NCBI RefSeq assembly: GCF_001548375.1 | Contig: NZ_AP017295.1 | Location: 124,001-188,000 of the forward strand | DNA from: Nostoc sp. NIES-3756 | GTDB lineage: Bacteria > Cyanobacteriota > Cyanobacteriia > Cyanobacteriales > Nostocaceae | Direction: 5' to 3' | DNA: 64,000 nucleotides | Shown: piece by piece, positions 19,967 to 27,387 of the stretch | How positions within the stretch are numbered: the first letter of the stretch is position 1 | How the letters are laid out: each line of letters begins with the position of its first letter | Translations under genes and position numbers: made by a program | Notes under the pieces: model-generated | Told to the model about the DNA's origin: nothing | Seen by the model: the letters and a program-made list of their open reading frames with translations, nothing else | Databases searched by the model: none

Positions 19967-20042
19967 TTCCGACTTGCTACGGAAGGGTAGGGCTATTGGC
20001 GTTAAACTTCCGTCAGCAAGTCACGCTTGCCCATTTATTTTT
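19960..20042 (+). promoter_or_regulatory. Putative expression platform of the fluoride riboswitch
   Basis: Three mutually exclusive helices can be drawn. (a) 19960-19971 with 19980-19991 (CCTAC/GTAGG and TTCCG/CGGAA), which would steal the pseudoknot strand. (b) 19971-19985 with 20007-20022, 15 pairs with one bulged C at 20014. (c) A short GCAAG/CTTGC hairpin at 20016-20030 followed by the T-rich 20034-20042. Helix b would block the weak terminator-like helix c. The model is ligand-bound aptamer, then b, then read-through. The pairing is seen; the mechanism is inferred. Confidence 0.5.
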
Positions 20043-20054
20043 GGAAATTGCGTG

Positions 20055-21686
20055 ATGTTAGAAAGTTTTATCTTAATCTTGCTGATCGGCTTTTTTGTGG
20101 GACAGATTGCCCGACGGCTGAAGATCCCGGCCTTAGTAGGTATGGTTTTGGTCGGAATTATACTGGGGCCTCAAGTTGCTGACTTAATCAGCCCTAATGT
20201 ACTAGCAGCGTCTGCGCCTTTGCGAACGATCGCTGTCATGGTAATTTTGATGAAGGCAGGGTTAGGTTTAGACCGAGAAAAACTGGTACAACAGGGAACA
20301 GTAGCACTACGATTAGGATTTCTGCCTGCAACCTGTGAAGCTGTAGTTATTGCCCTAGCTGCTATCTGGATTTTAAATTTCGACTTTCCCACGGGGCTAC
20401 TGCTGGGTTGTATCATTGGAGCGGAGTCGCCGGCGGTGATTGTACCAGGAATGCTGCGACTGAAAAGTTTGGGTTGGGGAGTTACTAAGGGGATACCCGA
20501 TGCCATCCTCACCGGCAGTGCCTTGTCAGATGTGTTACTACTACTAGTATTTAGTCTGTTACTGAACTTTTTGGCACAAGGAGCAACTTCTGGGGTGAAA
20601 TTGCCTTTTGGTTTAACTCTGAGTGCAGTTCAACTCCTTCCTCTGCAAATTATTTGCCAAATTTTTCTAGGAGTCGTGCTAGGTTTAGTGACAGCACAGC
20701 TTTTGGTGTTTTTGTTGTCCAAGCAGAACTGGACTCAAAATGCAGTACAGGATAGTTTAGTTGCCGCAAATTTATCGTTGTTGCTCGTAGTGCTGGCAGA
20801 AAAATTCCCCTTCTTCTCTGGGTATCTGGCGGTCATGGCGACAGGATTTTTCTTGATTGAATTGGATGCTCCTTTAGCACGACGGTTGCGTTCTGGCTTC
20901 GATAGCCTGTGGACAATAGCAGAAATCGTTTTGTTTGTGTTGTTAGGGGCAAGTATTCAGTTACAAGTGTTAGAAAAAACTCTGGTTCCAGGATTGGTGA
21001 TTCTGGGAATGGGGACGCTAATTGGACGCGCTATTGGATGGTATTTGTCTACATTAGGAAGTAACTGGAATCGCCGAGAGCGAATCTTTTTGCTACCAGG
21101 GAACTCTGCTAAAGCCACTGTGCAAGCCGCAATCGGCGCAATTCCCCTAGCACAAGGTATTCAGGGTGGAGAGACAATTTTAGCGATCGCAGCTTTATCT
21201 ATCCTGGTGACTGCACCTTTGGGAGCTTGGGCAATTCCTACCTTTGCACCAAAATTGTTAGAGAAGGGTGAGGTTGATCCCACAAAGGTAGCGATCGCCC
21301 GTCGTATTGTCATACTAGCGGCGGTTGATACCTCACCTCTAGCTAGTCAGGTATTGGCTAAAACTGCTGATCTTGCCCGTCGTAGTGATGCCGAAGTCAT
21401 TGTATTGCATATCATTCTCACTAACGATTCTCAAGGAGTAGAGCATCTACAAGAAAAAACTCAACGACTTTTAGCAGACATACGCCATAAGTTCATTGTT
21501 ATTACAGGCTCAATTCCAGAAGAAATTATCCGTGTTGCTCAGGACTATCGAGTTGCTGAGATTGTTATGGGCAAGCGAGGACATCAGCTCTGGGATGAGG
21601 TTTTGGTGGGTTCTGTCTCCCAAGCAGTATTGGAATCCAGCTCAATTCCTGTCATTTTAGTTGAGGATGAACGTATTGGTAACTAA
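20055..21686 (+). CDS. Cation/proton antiporter (CPA family) with C-terminal UspA domain
   Basis: Membrane exchanger of about 543 residues. Seen: a dozen hydrophobic segments starting MLESFILILLIGFFVGQIARRLKIPALVGMVLVGIILGP, the hallmark of CPA2/NhaP-type antiporters, with charged residues inside helices (GLGLDREK, LLGCIIGAESPAVIVPGML). A soluble tail from about residue 420 has the UspA fold with the nucleotide motif GKRGHQ ... LVGSVSQAVLESSSIPVILV. I prefer the ATG at 20055. The frame is open from 19974, but that start would lie inside the riboswitch expression platform and the extra 27 residues are not membrane-like. It is the first gene behind the riboswitch, so a role in fluoride or acid tolerance is likely. 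Confidence 0.88.
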   Translation: MLESFILILLIGFFVGQIARRLKIPALVGMVLVGIILGPQVADLISPNVLAASAPLRTIAVMVILMKAGLGLDREKLVQQGTVALRLGFLPATCEAVVIALAAIWILNFDFPTGLLLGCIIGAESPAVIVPGMLRLKSLGWGVTKGIPDAILTGSALSDVLLLLVFSLLLNFLAQGATSGVKLPFGLTLSAVQLLPLQIICQIFLGVVLGLVTAQLLVFLLSKQNWTQNAVQDSLVAANLSLLLVVLAEKFPFFSGYLAVMATGFFLIELDAPLARRLRSGFDSLWTIAEIVLFVLLGASIQLQVLEKTLVPGLVILGMGTLIGRAIGWYLSTLGSNWNRRERIFLLPGNSAKATVQAAIGAIPLAQGIQGGETILAIAALSILVTAPLGAWAIPTFAPKLLEKGEVDPTKVAIARRIVILAAVDTSPLASQVLAKTADLARRSDAEVIVLHIILTNDSQGVEHLQEKTQRLLADIRHKFIVITGSIPEEIIRVAQDYRVAEIVMGKRGHQLWDEVLVGSVSQAVLESSSIPVILVEDERIGN

Positions 21687-21710
21687 CTTAATACACTGGA
21701 ACTAGCGATC

Positions 21711-22121
21711 ATGCTACAAAATCCTGCGGTTCGTACTCCTATTGGCATCAGTCTAGGTGCAATTTCTGGCGCACTCTCGCGCTATTATCTCGGTTTGTGG
21801 TTTACTCAGCTTTTTGGTACGGGATTTCCCTATAGTACACTGATCATTAATGTTAGTGGATGTTTTGTTATGGGGTTTTTTACAAAACATCCACTAACAT
21901 TAATCACAATTCATCCCGATATTCGGCTATTAGTAACCACAGGTTTTTTAGGGTCTTATACTACTTTCTCAACTTATGAATTAGATGAAGCTAAATTGTT
22001 CCAAGAACATAACTTAGAAATCTATTTACTTTACTACCTCATGAGTGCTTTTTTTACGTTGATTAGCCTGTTGTTAGGAAATGCCCTAGCTGAATTTTTT
22101 ATTATTAAAAAGGAATCATGA
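21711..22121 (+). CDS. crcB: Fluoride channel CrcB/FluC (copy 1)
   Basis: Small dual-topology fluoride exporter channel, 136 residues with four membrane helices. Seen: [12 protein letters not shown] at the N-terminus, INVSGCFVMGF with the conserved Asn, and [13 protein letters not shown], which holds the Na+/Phe-box region. It lies 24 bases after the antiporter in the same operon behind the fluoride riboswitch. Oddity: the codons for INVSGCFV and for TKHPLTLI are exact inverted copies of each other (23-bp arms, 21846-21868 and 21882-21904), so the helix-2/3 linker region has been rewritten as a palindrome. The 3' end overlaps the convergent DUF190 gene by 6 bases. Confidence 0.95.
   Translation: MLQNPAVRTPIGISLGAISGALSRYYLGLWFTQLFGTGFPYSTLIINVSGCFVMGFFTKHPLTLITIHPDIRLLVTTGFLGSYTTFSTYELDEAKLFQEHNLEIYLLYYLMSAFFTLISLLLGNALAEFFIIKKES
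21846..21904. repeat. Perfect 23-bp inverted repeat inside crcB copy 1
   Basis: Bases 21846-21868 and 21882-21904 are exact reverse complements around 13 bases that include a T-run. It lies wholly within the crcB frame. In mRNA it would form a very stable hairpin. See the crcB entry and the finding. Confidence 0.97.
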
Positions 22122-22439
22122 CGGTGCATGATGAACCACTTTCACTGTATCCTGAATAACTATGCCTCCAGCTACCATTTGTTGTACGGTTGGCAAAAGG
22201 GAAGCAATCGCCTCTGCTGTATCGATAATTGTCACCACCATTGGTAAATCAGACGATAACTCAAAAATTCTGGCAGTATGTAGCTGTTGATGTTTTCCAA
22301 AACCTGCTACTCCTCCAGTTACAGTAGCTCCAGCCATTCCTCTACGTCGCGCTTCTTCTACTAAAGCAATATAAACAGGCTTTTCTTGCCAGTGATCTGA
22401 CTCACCAACATAAATTGTCAAACGCTCTAGGGTATTCAT
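22116..22439 (-). CDS. DUF190 domain protein
   Basis: 107-residue soluble protein with a ferredoxin-like/GlnB-type fold pattern. Seen: LTIYVGESDHWQEKPVYIALVEEARRRGMAGATVTGGVAGFG, a PII-like core, then LPMVVTIIDTAEAIASLLPTV. DUF190 genes are repeatedly found next to crcB, and this one lies between two of them. The function is not established; a regulatory or nucleotide-sensing role for the channels is an inference. It is convergent with crcB copy 1 and transcribed in the same direction as crcB copy 2, which lies 182 bases upstream of it. Confidence 0.9.
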   Translation of the reverse strand: MNTLERLTIYVGESDHWQEKPVYIALVEEARRRGMAGATVTGGVAGFGKHQQLHTARIFELSSDLPMVVTIIDTAEAIASLLPTVQQMVAGGIVIQDTVKVVHHAPS

Positions 22440-22621
22440 ACACTCCCCCTTGCTAAATTGATGCTAAATTCCTAACAAGTCTAATTTCAGATTCAGTCAA
22501 GCCTAATCTCAAATGTCTATTCTTAGCTTTTTGTATCTACAAAAAAAGACTTTACTTTCAAACTTGGAAAAAATTTTGAGCAAAATTTTAAGTTTTCACA
22601 AAAATTAACAAAGCATAAAGT

Positions 22622-23014
22622 TTATACTATCTTTGCCAAAATAATTCCCATCTCTATACTAATAAATCCCAAAACTGGAGTACCAAACCAGTAAAGTAGT
22701 GCAGCTTTATAGTCTCTAGTTCGGAGAAGATTTGATATATCTAAAGCATAGGTTGAGAACGTGGTATAAGAACCTAAAAATCCTACTGCTACTAACAGAT
22801 ATAGATGAGGATAAATTGCTATCCTTGATATGAGGGTAGCAGAAAATCCCATTAAAAAAGCTCCTGTAAGATTAATAAATAAGGTTCCATAAGGAAATGC
22901 TGTCCCAAACCAATTTCCAAAAAATATAGTTAAGTAGTAGCGACTCAGCGCACCTGGAACTGCTCCTAAACTAATCGCAATAGGAATATAAATTGCAGAG
23001 TTCATAGAAATCAA
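22622..23014 (-). CDS. crcB: Fluoride channel CrcB/FluC (copy 2)
   Basis: 130-residue four-helix fluoride channel. Seen: [43 protein letters not shown] and [15 protein letters not shown]. It differs from copy 1 but keeps all core motifs. Two divergent CrcB genes side by side often encode subunits of a heterodimeric channel with fixed opposite topology; here they are on opposite strands, flanking DUF190. I saw no second riboswitch upstream of this gene, so only copy 1 seems to be under direct fluoride control. Confidence 0.94.
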   Translation of the reverse strand: MISMNSAIYIPIAISLGAVPGALSRYYLTIFFGNWFGTAFPYGTLFINLTGAFLMGFSATLISRIAIYPHLYLLVAVGFLGSYTTFSTYALDISNLLRTRDYKAALLYWFGTPVLGFISIEMGIILAKIV

Positions 23015-23309
23015 TCATCCCAGAGGATTTTCCAGAAGAACTGAAGTATGGTTTGGGATGTCAATCAATATTTTACAACTCCCAGAAACATCGCCTGCAA
23101 TGCTTATAAATAGTCTATTACCCGCAGGTTTTCATGTAGAGCTTAAAGTTTGGACAATTGCTGTAATTGCAGAATCTTCAAAGCGCGGTAGGTTGTCTCA
23201 ATTTCCGGTTAGGCGATAGGCATATGGGCAAAGCCTTCTTTTCCCATCTGACACATCTGCACAAATTAAATTGCTGATTCGAGATGAGGAATTTCCATCT
23301 CTAATAAAA

Positions 23310-23490
23310 GTCAGCCAAAAATATTCTCAGGGGTGATTTTTTGATTTTCGCATCTCCTAGTGCGATCGCCTCTCAACAAAGGGTAGCAGATACTTTTGCA
23401 CAGACTGGTGTCATCCCATTCAAAGTAAATGTAGCACCTTTATGGGATGGGACTTTTACTAATGCAATTAATCAGTGCAAAGAAGAATTA
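23310..23490 (+). pseudogene. Decayed 3' copy of the third binding protein, with a HIP1-to-HIP1 deletion
   Basis: The bases match the end of the gene at 18612-19703: the stretch around 19316-19375 is joined directly to the one starting at 19581. The junction is a single HIP1 octamer GCGATCGC at 23362-23369, where the parent has two copies (19368-19375 and 19581-19588). So 213 bp (71 codons, in frame) are missing between two identical octamers. It reads NILRGDFLIFASPSAIASQQRVADTF and ends in DGTFTNAINQC, then runs into unrelated sequence and stops at 23538. No signal peptide or N-lobe remains. Confidence 0.85.
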
Positions 23491-23602
23491 ATATTTGGAG
23501 AGAGAAATAAAAAGCATGAATCCTGCTTAAATATGTAATATTTACATTTATTTTGGGAAATTTTGACAAAATTTAGGAACATAGTAAGCTGATACTGTAT
23601 CA

Positions 23603-24346
23603 ATGTCTGGAGTTTTGTTGACTTCCCAAAATCATAAAACTGTGAAAAAAATATTGATATTGTCAGCCAATCCCAAGAATAGTAGTAAATCACGCTTGGA
23701 TGAGGAAGTACGGGAAATCCAAGGAGCATTAAAACGCGCTAAAAATCGAGAACAGTTTGAAATTGTTACAGAATGGGCAGTCAGAATAGACGATTTACGT
23801 CGCGCATTATTAGACCATCAACCGACGATAGTACATTGTGCTGGTAATCGTTCAGGCTATGATGGCTTAGTTCTAGAGAATCAAACAGGGGAAGCACAGC
23901 TTGTCAGTAGTCAGTCTCTAGCTAGGTTATTTCAGTCATTTCAAGAAAAAATCGAATGTGTTGTACTGAATGCTTGTTATTCCGAAGCTCAAGCCGAAGC
24001 AATTTACCAGCACATTAACTGTGTAATTGGGATGAATCAGGCGATTGGAGATGAAGCAGCGATCGCATTTGCTGTAGGCTTTTATGATGCCTTGGGTGCT
24101 GGCTATTCTTATAATCACTGTTATGATATCGGCTGTGCTTCGGTTGACTTAGAAGGTATTCCCGAATCAACTACTCCCGTATTAAAGTTTAGACCACAAC
24201 CTTCTCAAGAAGAAAATAAGCAAGAAAATCAGGCTAATCAAGAATCAATCACTCAACCGCATAATTCCATTACTCAAACATTTGGTAACGACAGCATTGG
24301 TTTTGGGTCGATAGGTTCAGCTGGGAATATTAACATTCAACGATAG
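23603..24346 (+). CDS. CHAT-domain protein with C-terminal amyloid-like signalling motif
   Basis: 247-residue protein with a caspase-like CHAT fold. Seen: KKILILSANPKNSSKSRLDEEVREIQ (first strand), TIVHCAGNRSGYDGLVLE, the nucleophile region CVVLNACYSEAQAEAI (Cys125) and VIGMNQAIGDEAAIAFAVGFYDALG. CHAT enzymes usually read H-F-S-G-H-G in the first active-site loop; here it is H-C-A-G-N-R, so the catalytic His looks replaced by Asn. After residue 195 comes a Gln/Asn-rich linker and the motif GNDSIGFGSIGSAGNINI (228-245), almost repeated at the start of the next protein. It lies 9 bases before the NB-ARC gene, probably as one operon. It is likely an effector or adaptor of the NLR. Confidence 0.9.
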   Translation: MSGVLLTSQNHKTVKKILILSANPKNSSKSRLDEEVREIQGALKRAKNREQFEIVTEWAVRIDDLRRALLDHQPTIVHCAGNRSGYDGLVLENQTGEAQLVSSQSLARLFQSFQEKIECVVLNACYSEAQAEAIYQHINCVIGMNQAIGDEAAIAFAVGFYDALGAGYSYNHCYDIGCASVDLEGIPESTTPVLKFRPQPSQEENKQENQANQESITQPHNSITQTFGNDSIGFGSIGSAGNINIQR

Positions 24347-24358
24347 GAGGCTGTGATG
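24346..24358 (+). promoter_or_regulatory. Ribosome binding site that fixes the NB-ARC start
   Basis: GGAGG at 24346-24350 lies 5 bases before the ATG at 24356-24358. The GTG at 24353 is too close to it. The true start is therefore the ATG, and the site overlaps the last base of the CHAT stop codon, which suggests coupled translation. Confidence 0.8.
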
Positions 24359-27300
24359 AGTGGGGCAATTTCTCAGTCTGCTGGTGATAACGCCATTCTA
24401 TTTGGCAGTATTGGTCAAGTAGGGACTATTAATATTCTCAAACTTGACCCCGCAACAGGAGCTAAAGTTACTCTCGTCCCACCGGAAAATCAGCAATATC
24501 CCCAACTTCGCAGCCTTCCCATCATTTTAAATCCTCGTCCTTTTCCCTTGTTATTGGGTCGTCGGGAAGAAGTAAAAATCGCTTTAGATGCTCTACCTTA
24601 TGATCAACCAGTAGAGTTTTTTGGTTTAGCTGGTGTAGGTAAAACAGTTCTTTTACGCTACCTAGCCCATCACCCCTCAATTACTCCAGCTTTCCCTGAT
24701 GGGATTATTTACCATCGTTGCAATCAATATGAGTCAGTCTCTGATTTATTGCAAGTTTTATTTAATGCTTTTTACGAAAGTAGTATTCCATTTAAGCCAT
24801 CAGATATTGAAATTCGTCAAGTTTTAAGAAATAAAAAGGCTCTAATTATTTTAGATGGGGCAAAATTAACTAGGGCTGATGTACAAGGTCTAATTATTGA
24901 TTTGCCTAGTTTTACCTTTCTATTTACTGCTGGAGAGCGTCAACTTTGGGGAGAAGGACAACCAGTAAAATTAGGTGGGCTACCCTTAAATGATGCCTTG
25001 GCTTTAGTAGCTAGAGAATTAGGTCATCCTCTCAGCCAAGCAGAACGTGCAGATGCAGAAAGTCTTTGTATAGCTTTAGATGGTCATCCACTGAAGATTC
25101 TGCAAGCTGTAGCCTTAGTCAAGGAGGAAGATTTATCTTTAGCTGCGATCGCAAAACGATTCCAAACTGCTACTAATAGTAGTTGGGTAGAAAAACTCCT
25201 CTCATCCTTAAAAAAACCTCAGCGTTTAATTCTGGCATTATTGGCAGCTTTAGGTGCAAACATCGCTTTAGCACCACAGCGAATTGCAGATTTAACTGAG
25301 TTACCCCAAGTGCAGACTTTACTAGAATCATTACTCAAACGTAACCTAATTGAGGTAGAAGGCGATCACCTCCGGTGGGACGCAGCCCATCGCTATAGTC
25401 TGGCTAGTTCTTTAGTTGAGGAGTTACAACAACAATCTGATGTAACCCATTGGATGGAACGTAGTGTCAATTACTTTACAAATTGGTTGCAACAAAACAG
25501 TATTACAGAAAGTCTAATGCAAGAATCTCAGACCATTTTGAGAGTTGTAGAATGGTCTGCTGGGGTTGGTCGTTGGGCTGATGTCATCACTTTAGGAAAA
25601 GCTCTAGAAGGAAGTCTAGCCCTTAGTGGTCAATGGGGTACATGGGACAAATTATTACATTGGCTACTAGAAGCAGCCCGTGTCACAGGAAACCAAGCTA
25701 TTGAAGCATATACTTTACATCAGTTAGGTACTCGCGCTCTTTGCTTAAATGAAGTTGTACCAGCGCAAGATTATTTATCCCAAGCTTTACGCATCAGAGA
25801 ATCTTTAAACGACCAAGCTGGAATAGAAGTCACCCGCCATAATCTACAATTTCTCACCAACCCACCTTTACCACCAAAGCCAAAACCTGATCCCCAACCT
25901 GATTTTTCACAATTGATTAAATTTGGTTTTTCTGTTGTGTTGTTAATTATGGGTGGATTATTTTGGCGGTTATTACTAAAACCAGAGGTTCAGCCTCTTG
26001 TACCGCCTCCAACAAGCAGTGACCCTACAACTTCATCCTTGCCCATAACCTCACCCTCACCTCCTCCAGAAGTAGTAAGAATTAAATTGCAGATACCCAC
26101 GGAAGTTATTCCAGGTGAAACTATCAACGGTACTATTACACTAACTAGTTCTGCTGCTGAAGATATTCCGCTCATTGTAAGTAGTGAAGATAGTTCTTTA
26201 ATATCTGTACCCTCTCAACAACCGATTATTATTAGTAGAAATACACAACAAACTCAGTTTAGGTTGCAGGTAGCTTCAATTGAAAATTTTCAGGCAGAGA
26301 AACAGGTAAAAATCAAAATTGCTGATGCAAGCGGGAAAATACAAACAGTAGAACAAACTTTGACGGTAAAATATTCTCCTCCACCTTCTATAGAAATAGT
26401 AAGACTTAATTTGCAACTGCCCACAGAAGTCCTTCCTGGTCAAAGTGTAGACGGCACCATTACACTAACTAGTTCTGCTGCTGAAGATATTCCTATCATT
26501 GTAAGTAGTGAAGATAATTCTTTAATATCTGTACCCTCTCAACAACCGATTATTTTTAGTAGAAATACAACAAGAAAACAGTTTCGGTTAAGAGTAGCTG
26601 CAAGTGAAAATTTTCAGGCAGATAAACCGCTAAAAATTACATTTACCGATGCGAGCGGCAGATTACAAACAATAGAAAAGACTTTGACTGTAAAATATTC
26701 TCCTCCACCTGCTCAACAAGAAATAATAAGATTTAATTTGCAACTACCCACAGAAGTTAGTCCAGGTAAAACCATTAACGGTACTATTACACTAACTAAT
26801 TCTGCTGCTGAAGATATTCCTATCATTGTGAATAGTGAAGATAATTCTTTAATATCTGTACCCTCTCAACAACCGATTATTGTTAGCAGAGACACAAGAC
26901 GAAAACAGTTTCGGTTACGAATAGCTGCAAGTGAAAATTTTCAGGCAGATCAACGGATAAAAATTACAGTTGCCGATAAGAGGGGGATATTACAAACAGT
27001 AGAAGAAACTTTGACTGTAAAATATTCTCCTCCACCTCCTCCAGTACAAGTAAGACTCGAATTTTTACAACTGCAACCCCCTTATGAAATTACTCCATCA
27101 AATCAAACTATAGATATAGACGCTAAAATTATAGTAAATACTCCTGTCACGCAAGATACTACTATCACTATTGCAAGTGAAGATAGTGCTTTTGTATCTG
27201 TGTTACGTCCACAACGTATTTCTATTTCTAAAGACGCACAAGGGAAAGAAGAATATCCATTGAACTTGCGGATAGCTGCAATTAAGAATCTCAAGGAAGA

Positions 27301-27382
27301 TAAACGGATACGAATTATTGCCTCTGTGGAAGATAAAGTAGTAGGAGAAATAACCTTGACACTAAAAGCTACTTCTCCATAA
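24356..27382 (+). CDS. NB-ARC (NLR-like) ATPase with transmembrane segment and Ig-like repeats
   Basis: 1008-residue STAND protein. Seen in order: an N-terminal motif GDNAILFGSIGQVGTINI (about 10-27), shared with the CHAT protein's C-terminus; an NB-ARC module with Walker A FFGLAGVGKTVLLRYL (about 87-102), Walker B KALIILDGAK, FLFTAGERQLW and a GLPLNDAL (GLPL) motif; winged-helix and short TPR-like helices; a Pro-rich hinge; one membrane helix at about 522-541 (FGFSVVLLIMGGLFWRLLL); and a Pro/Ser linker. Four Ig-like repeats of about 108 residues follow, the first three nearly identical (ITLTSSAAEDIP, ISVPSQQPII, LTVKYSPPP). It should switch with ATP and signal through its N-terminal motif to the CHAT partner. 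The ligand and whether the repeats face the periplasm are unknown. Confidence 0.92.
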   Translation: MSGAISQSAGDNAILFGSIGQVGTINILKLDPATGAKVTLVPPENQQYPQLRSLPIILNPRPFPLLLGRREEVKIALDALPYDQPVEFFGLAGVGKTVLLRYLAHHPSITPAFPDGIIYHRCNQYESVSDLLQVLFNAFYESSIPFKPSDIEIRQVLRNKKALIILDGAKLTRADVQGLIIDLPSFTFLFTAGERQLWGEGQPVKLGGLPLNDALALVARELGHPLSQAERADAESLCIALDGHPLKILQAVALVKEEDLSLAAIAKRFQTATNSSWVEKLLSSLKKPQRLILALLAALGANIALAPQRIADLTELPQVQTLLESLLKRNLIEVEGDHLRWDAAHRYSLASSLVEELQQQSDVTHWMERSVNYFTNWLQQNSITESLMQESQTILRVVEWSAGVGRWADVITLGKALEGSLALSGQWGTWDKLLHWLLEAARVTGNQAIEAYTLHQLGTRALCLNEVVPAQDYLSQALRIRESLNDQAGIEVTRHNLQFLTNPPLPPKPKPDPQPDFSQLIKFGFSVVLLIMGGLFWRLLLKPEVQPLVPPPTSSDPTTSSLPITSPSPPPEVVRIKLQIPTEVIPGETINGTITLTSSAAEDIPLIVSSEDSSLISVPSQQPIIISRNTQQTQFRLQVASIENFQAEKQVKIKIADASGKIQTVEQTLTVKYSPPPSIEIVRLNLQLPTEVLPGQSVDGTITLTSSAAEDIPIIVSSEDNSLISVPSQQPIIFSRNTTRKQFRLRVAASENFQADKPLKITFTDASGRLQTIEKTLTVKYSPPPAQQEIIRFNLQLPTEVSPGKTINGTITLTNSAAEDIPIIVNSEDNSLISVPSQQPIIVSRDTRRKQFRLRIAASENFQADQRIKITVADKRGILQTVEETLTVKYSPPPPPVQVRLEFLQLQPPYEITPSNQTIDIDAKIIVNTPVTQDTTITIASEDSAFVSVLRPQRISISKDAQGKEEYPLNLRIAAIKNLKEDKRIRIIASVEDKVVGEITLTLKATSP
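26068..27030 (+). repeat. Three near-identical tandem units in the NB-ARC gene
   Basis: The anchor CTAACTAGTTCTGCTGCTGA (or one-base variants) recurs at 26141, 26465 and 26792, spacing 324 and 327 bases (108 and 109 codons). The copies keep long runs of identical DNA, so the duplication is recent or kept uniform by gene conversion. A fourth, diverged unit follows to the stop. Confidence 0.9.
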
Positions 27383-27387
27383 TTTGA

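Noticed and set aside
22440..23060. Second fluoride riboswitch for DUF190 or crcB copy 2
   Set aside because: Neither the GGCGATGG nor the CTCCTAC part is present on the minus strand upstream of those genes.
23058..23219. 53-codon plus-strand frame (MSINILQLPETSPAMLINSL...)
   Set aside because: It lies in decayed sequence before the binding-protein fragment, has no ribosome site and no family pattern; more likely a relic than a gene.
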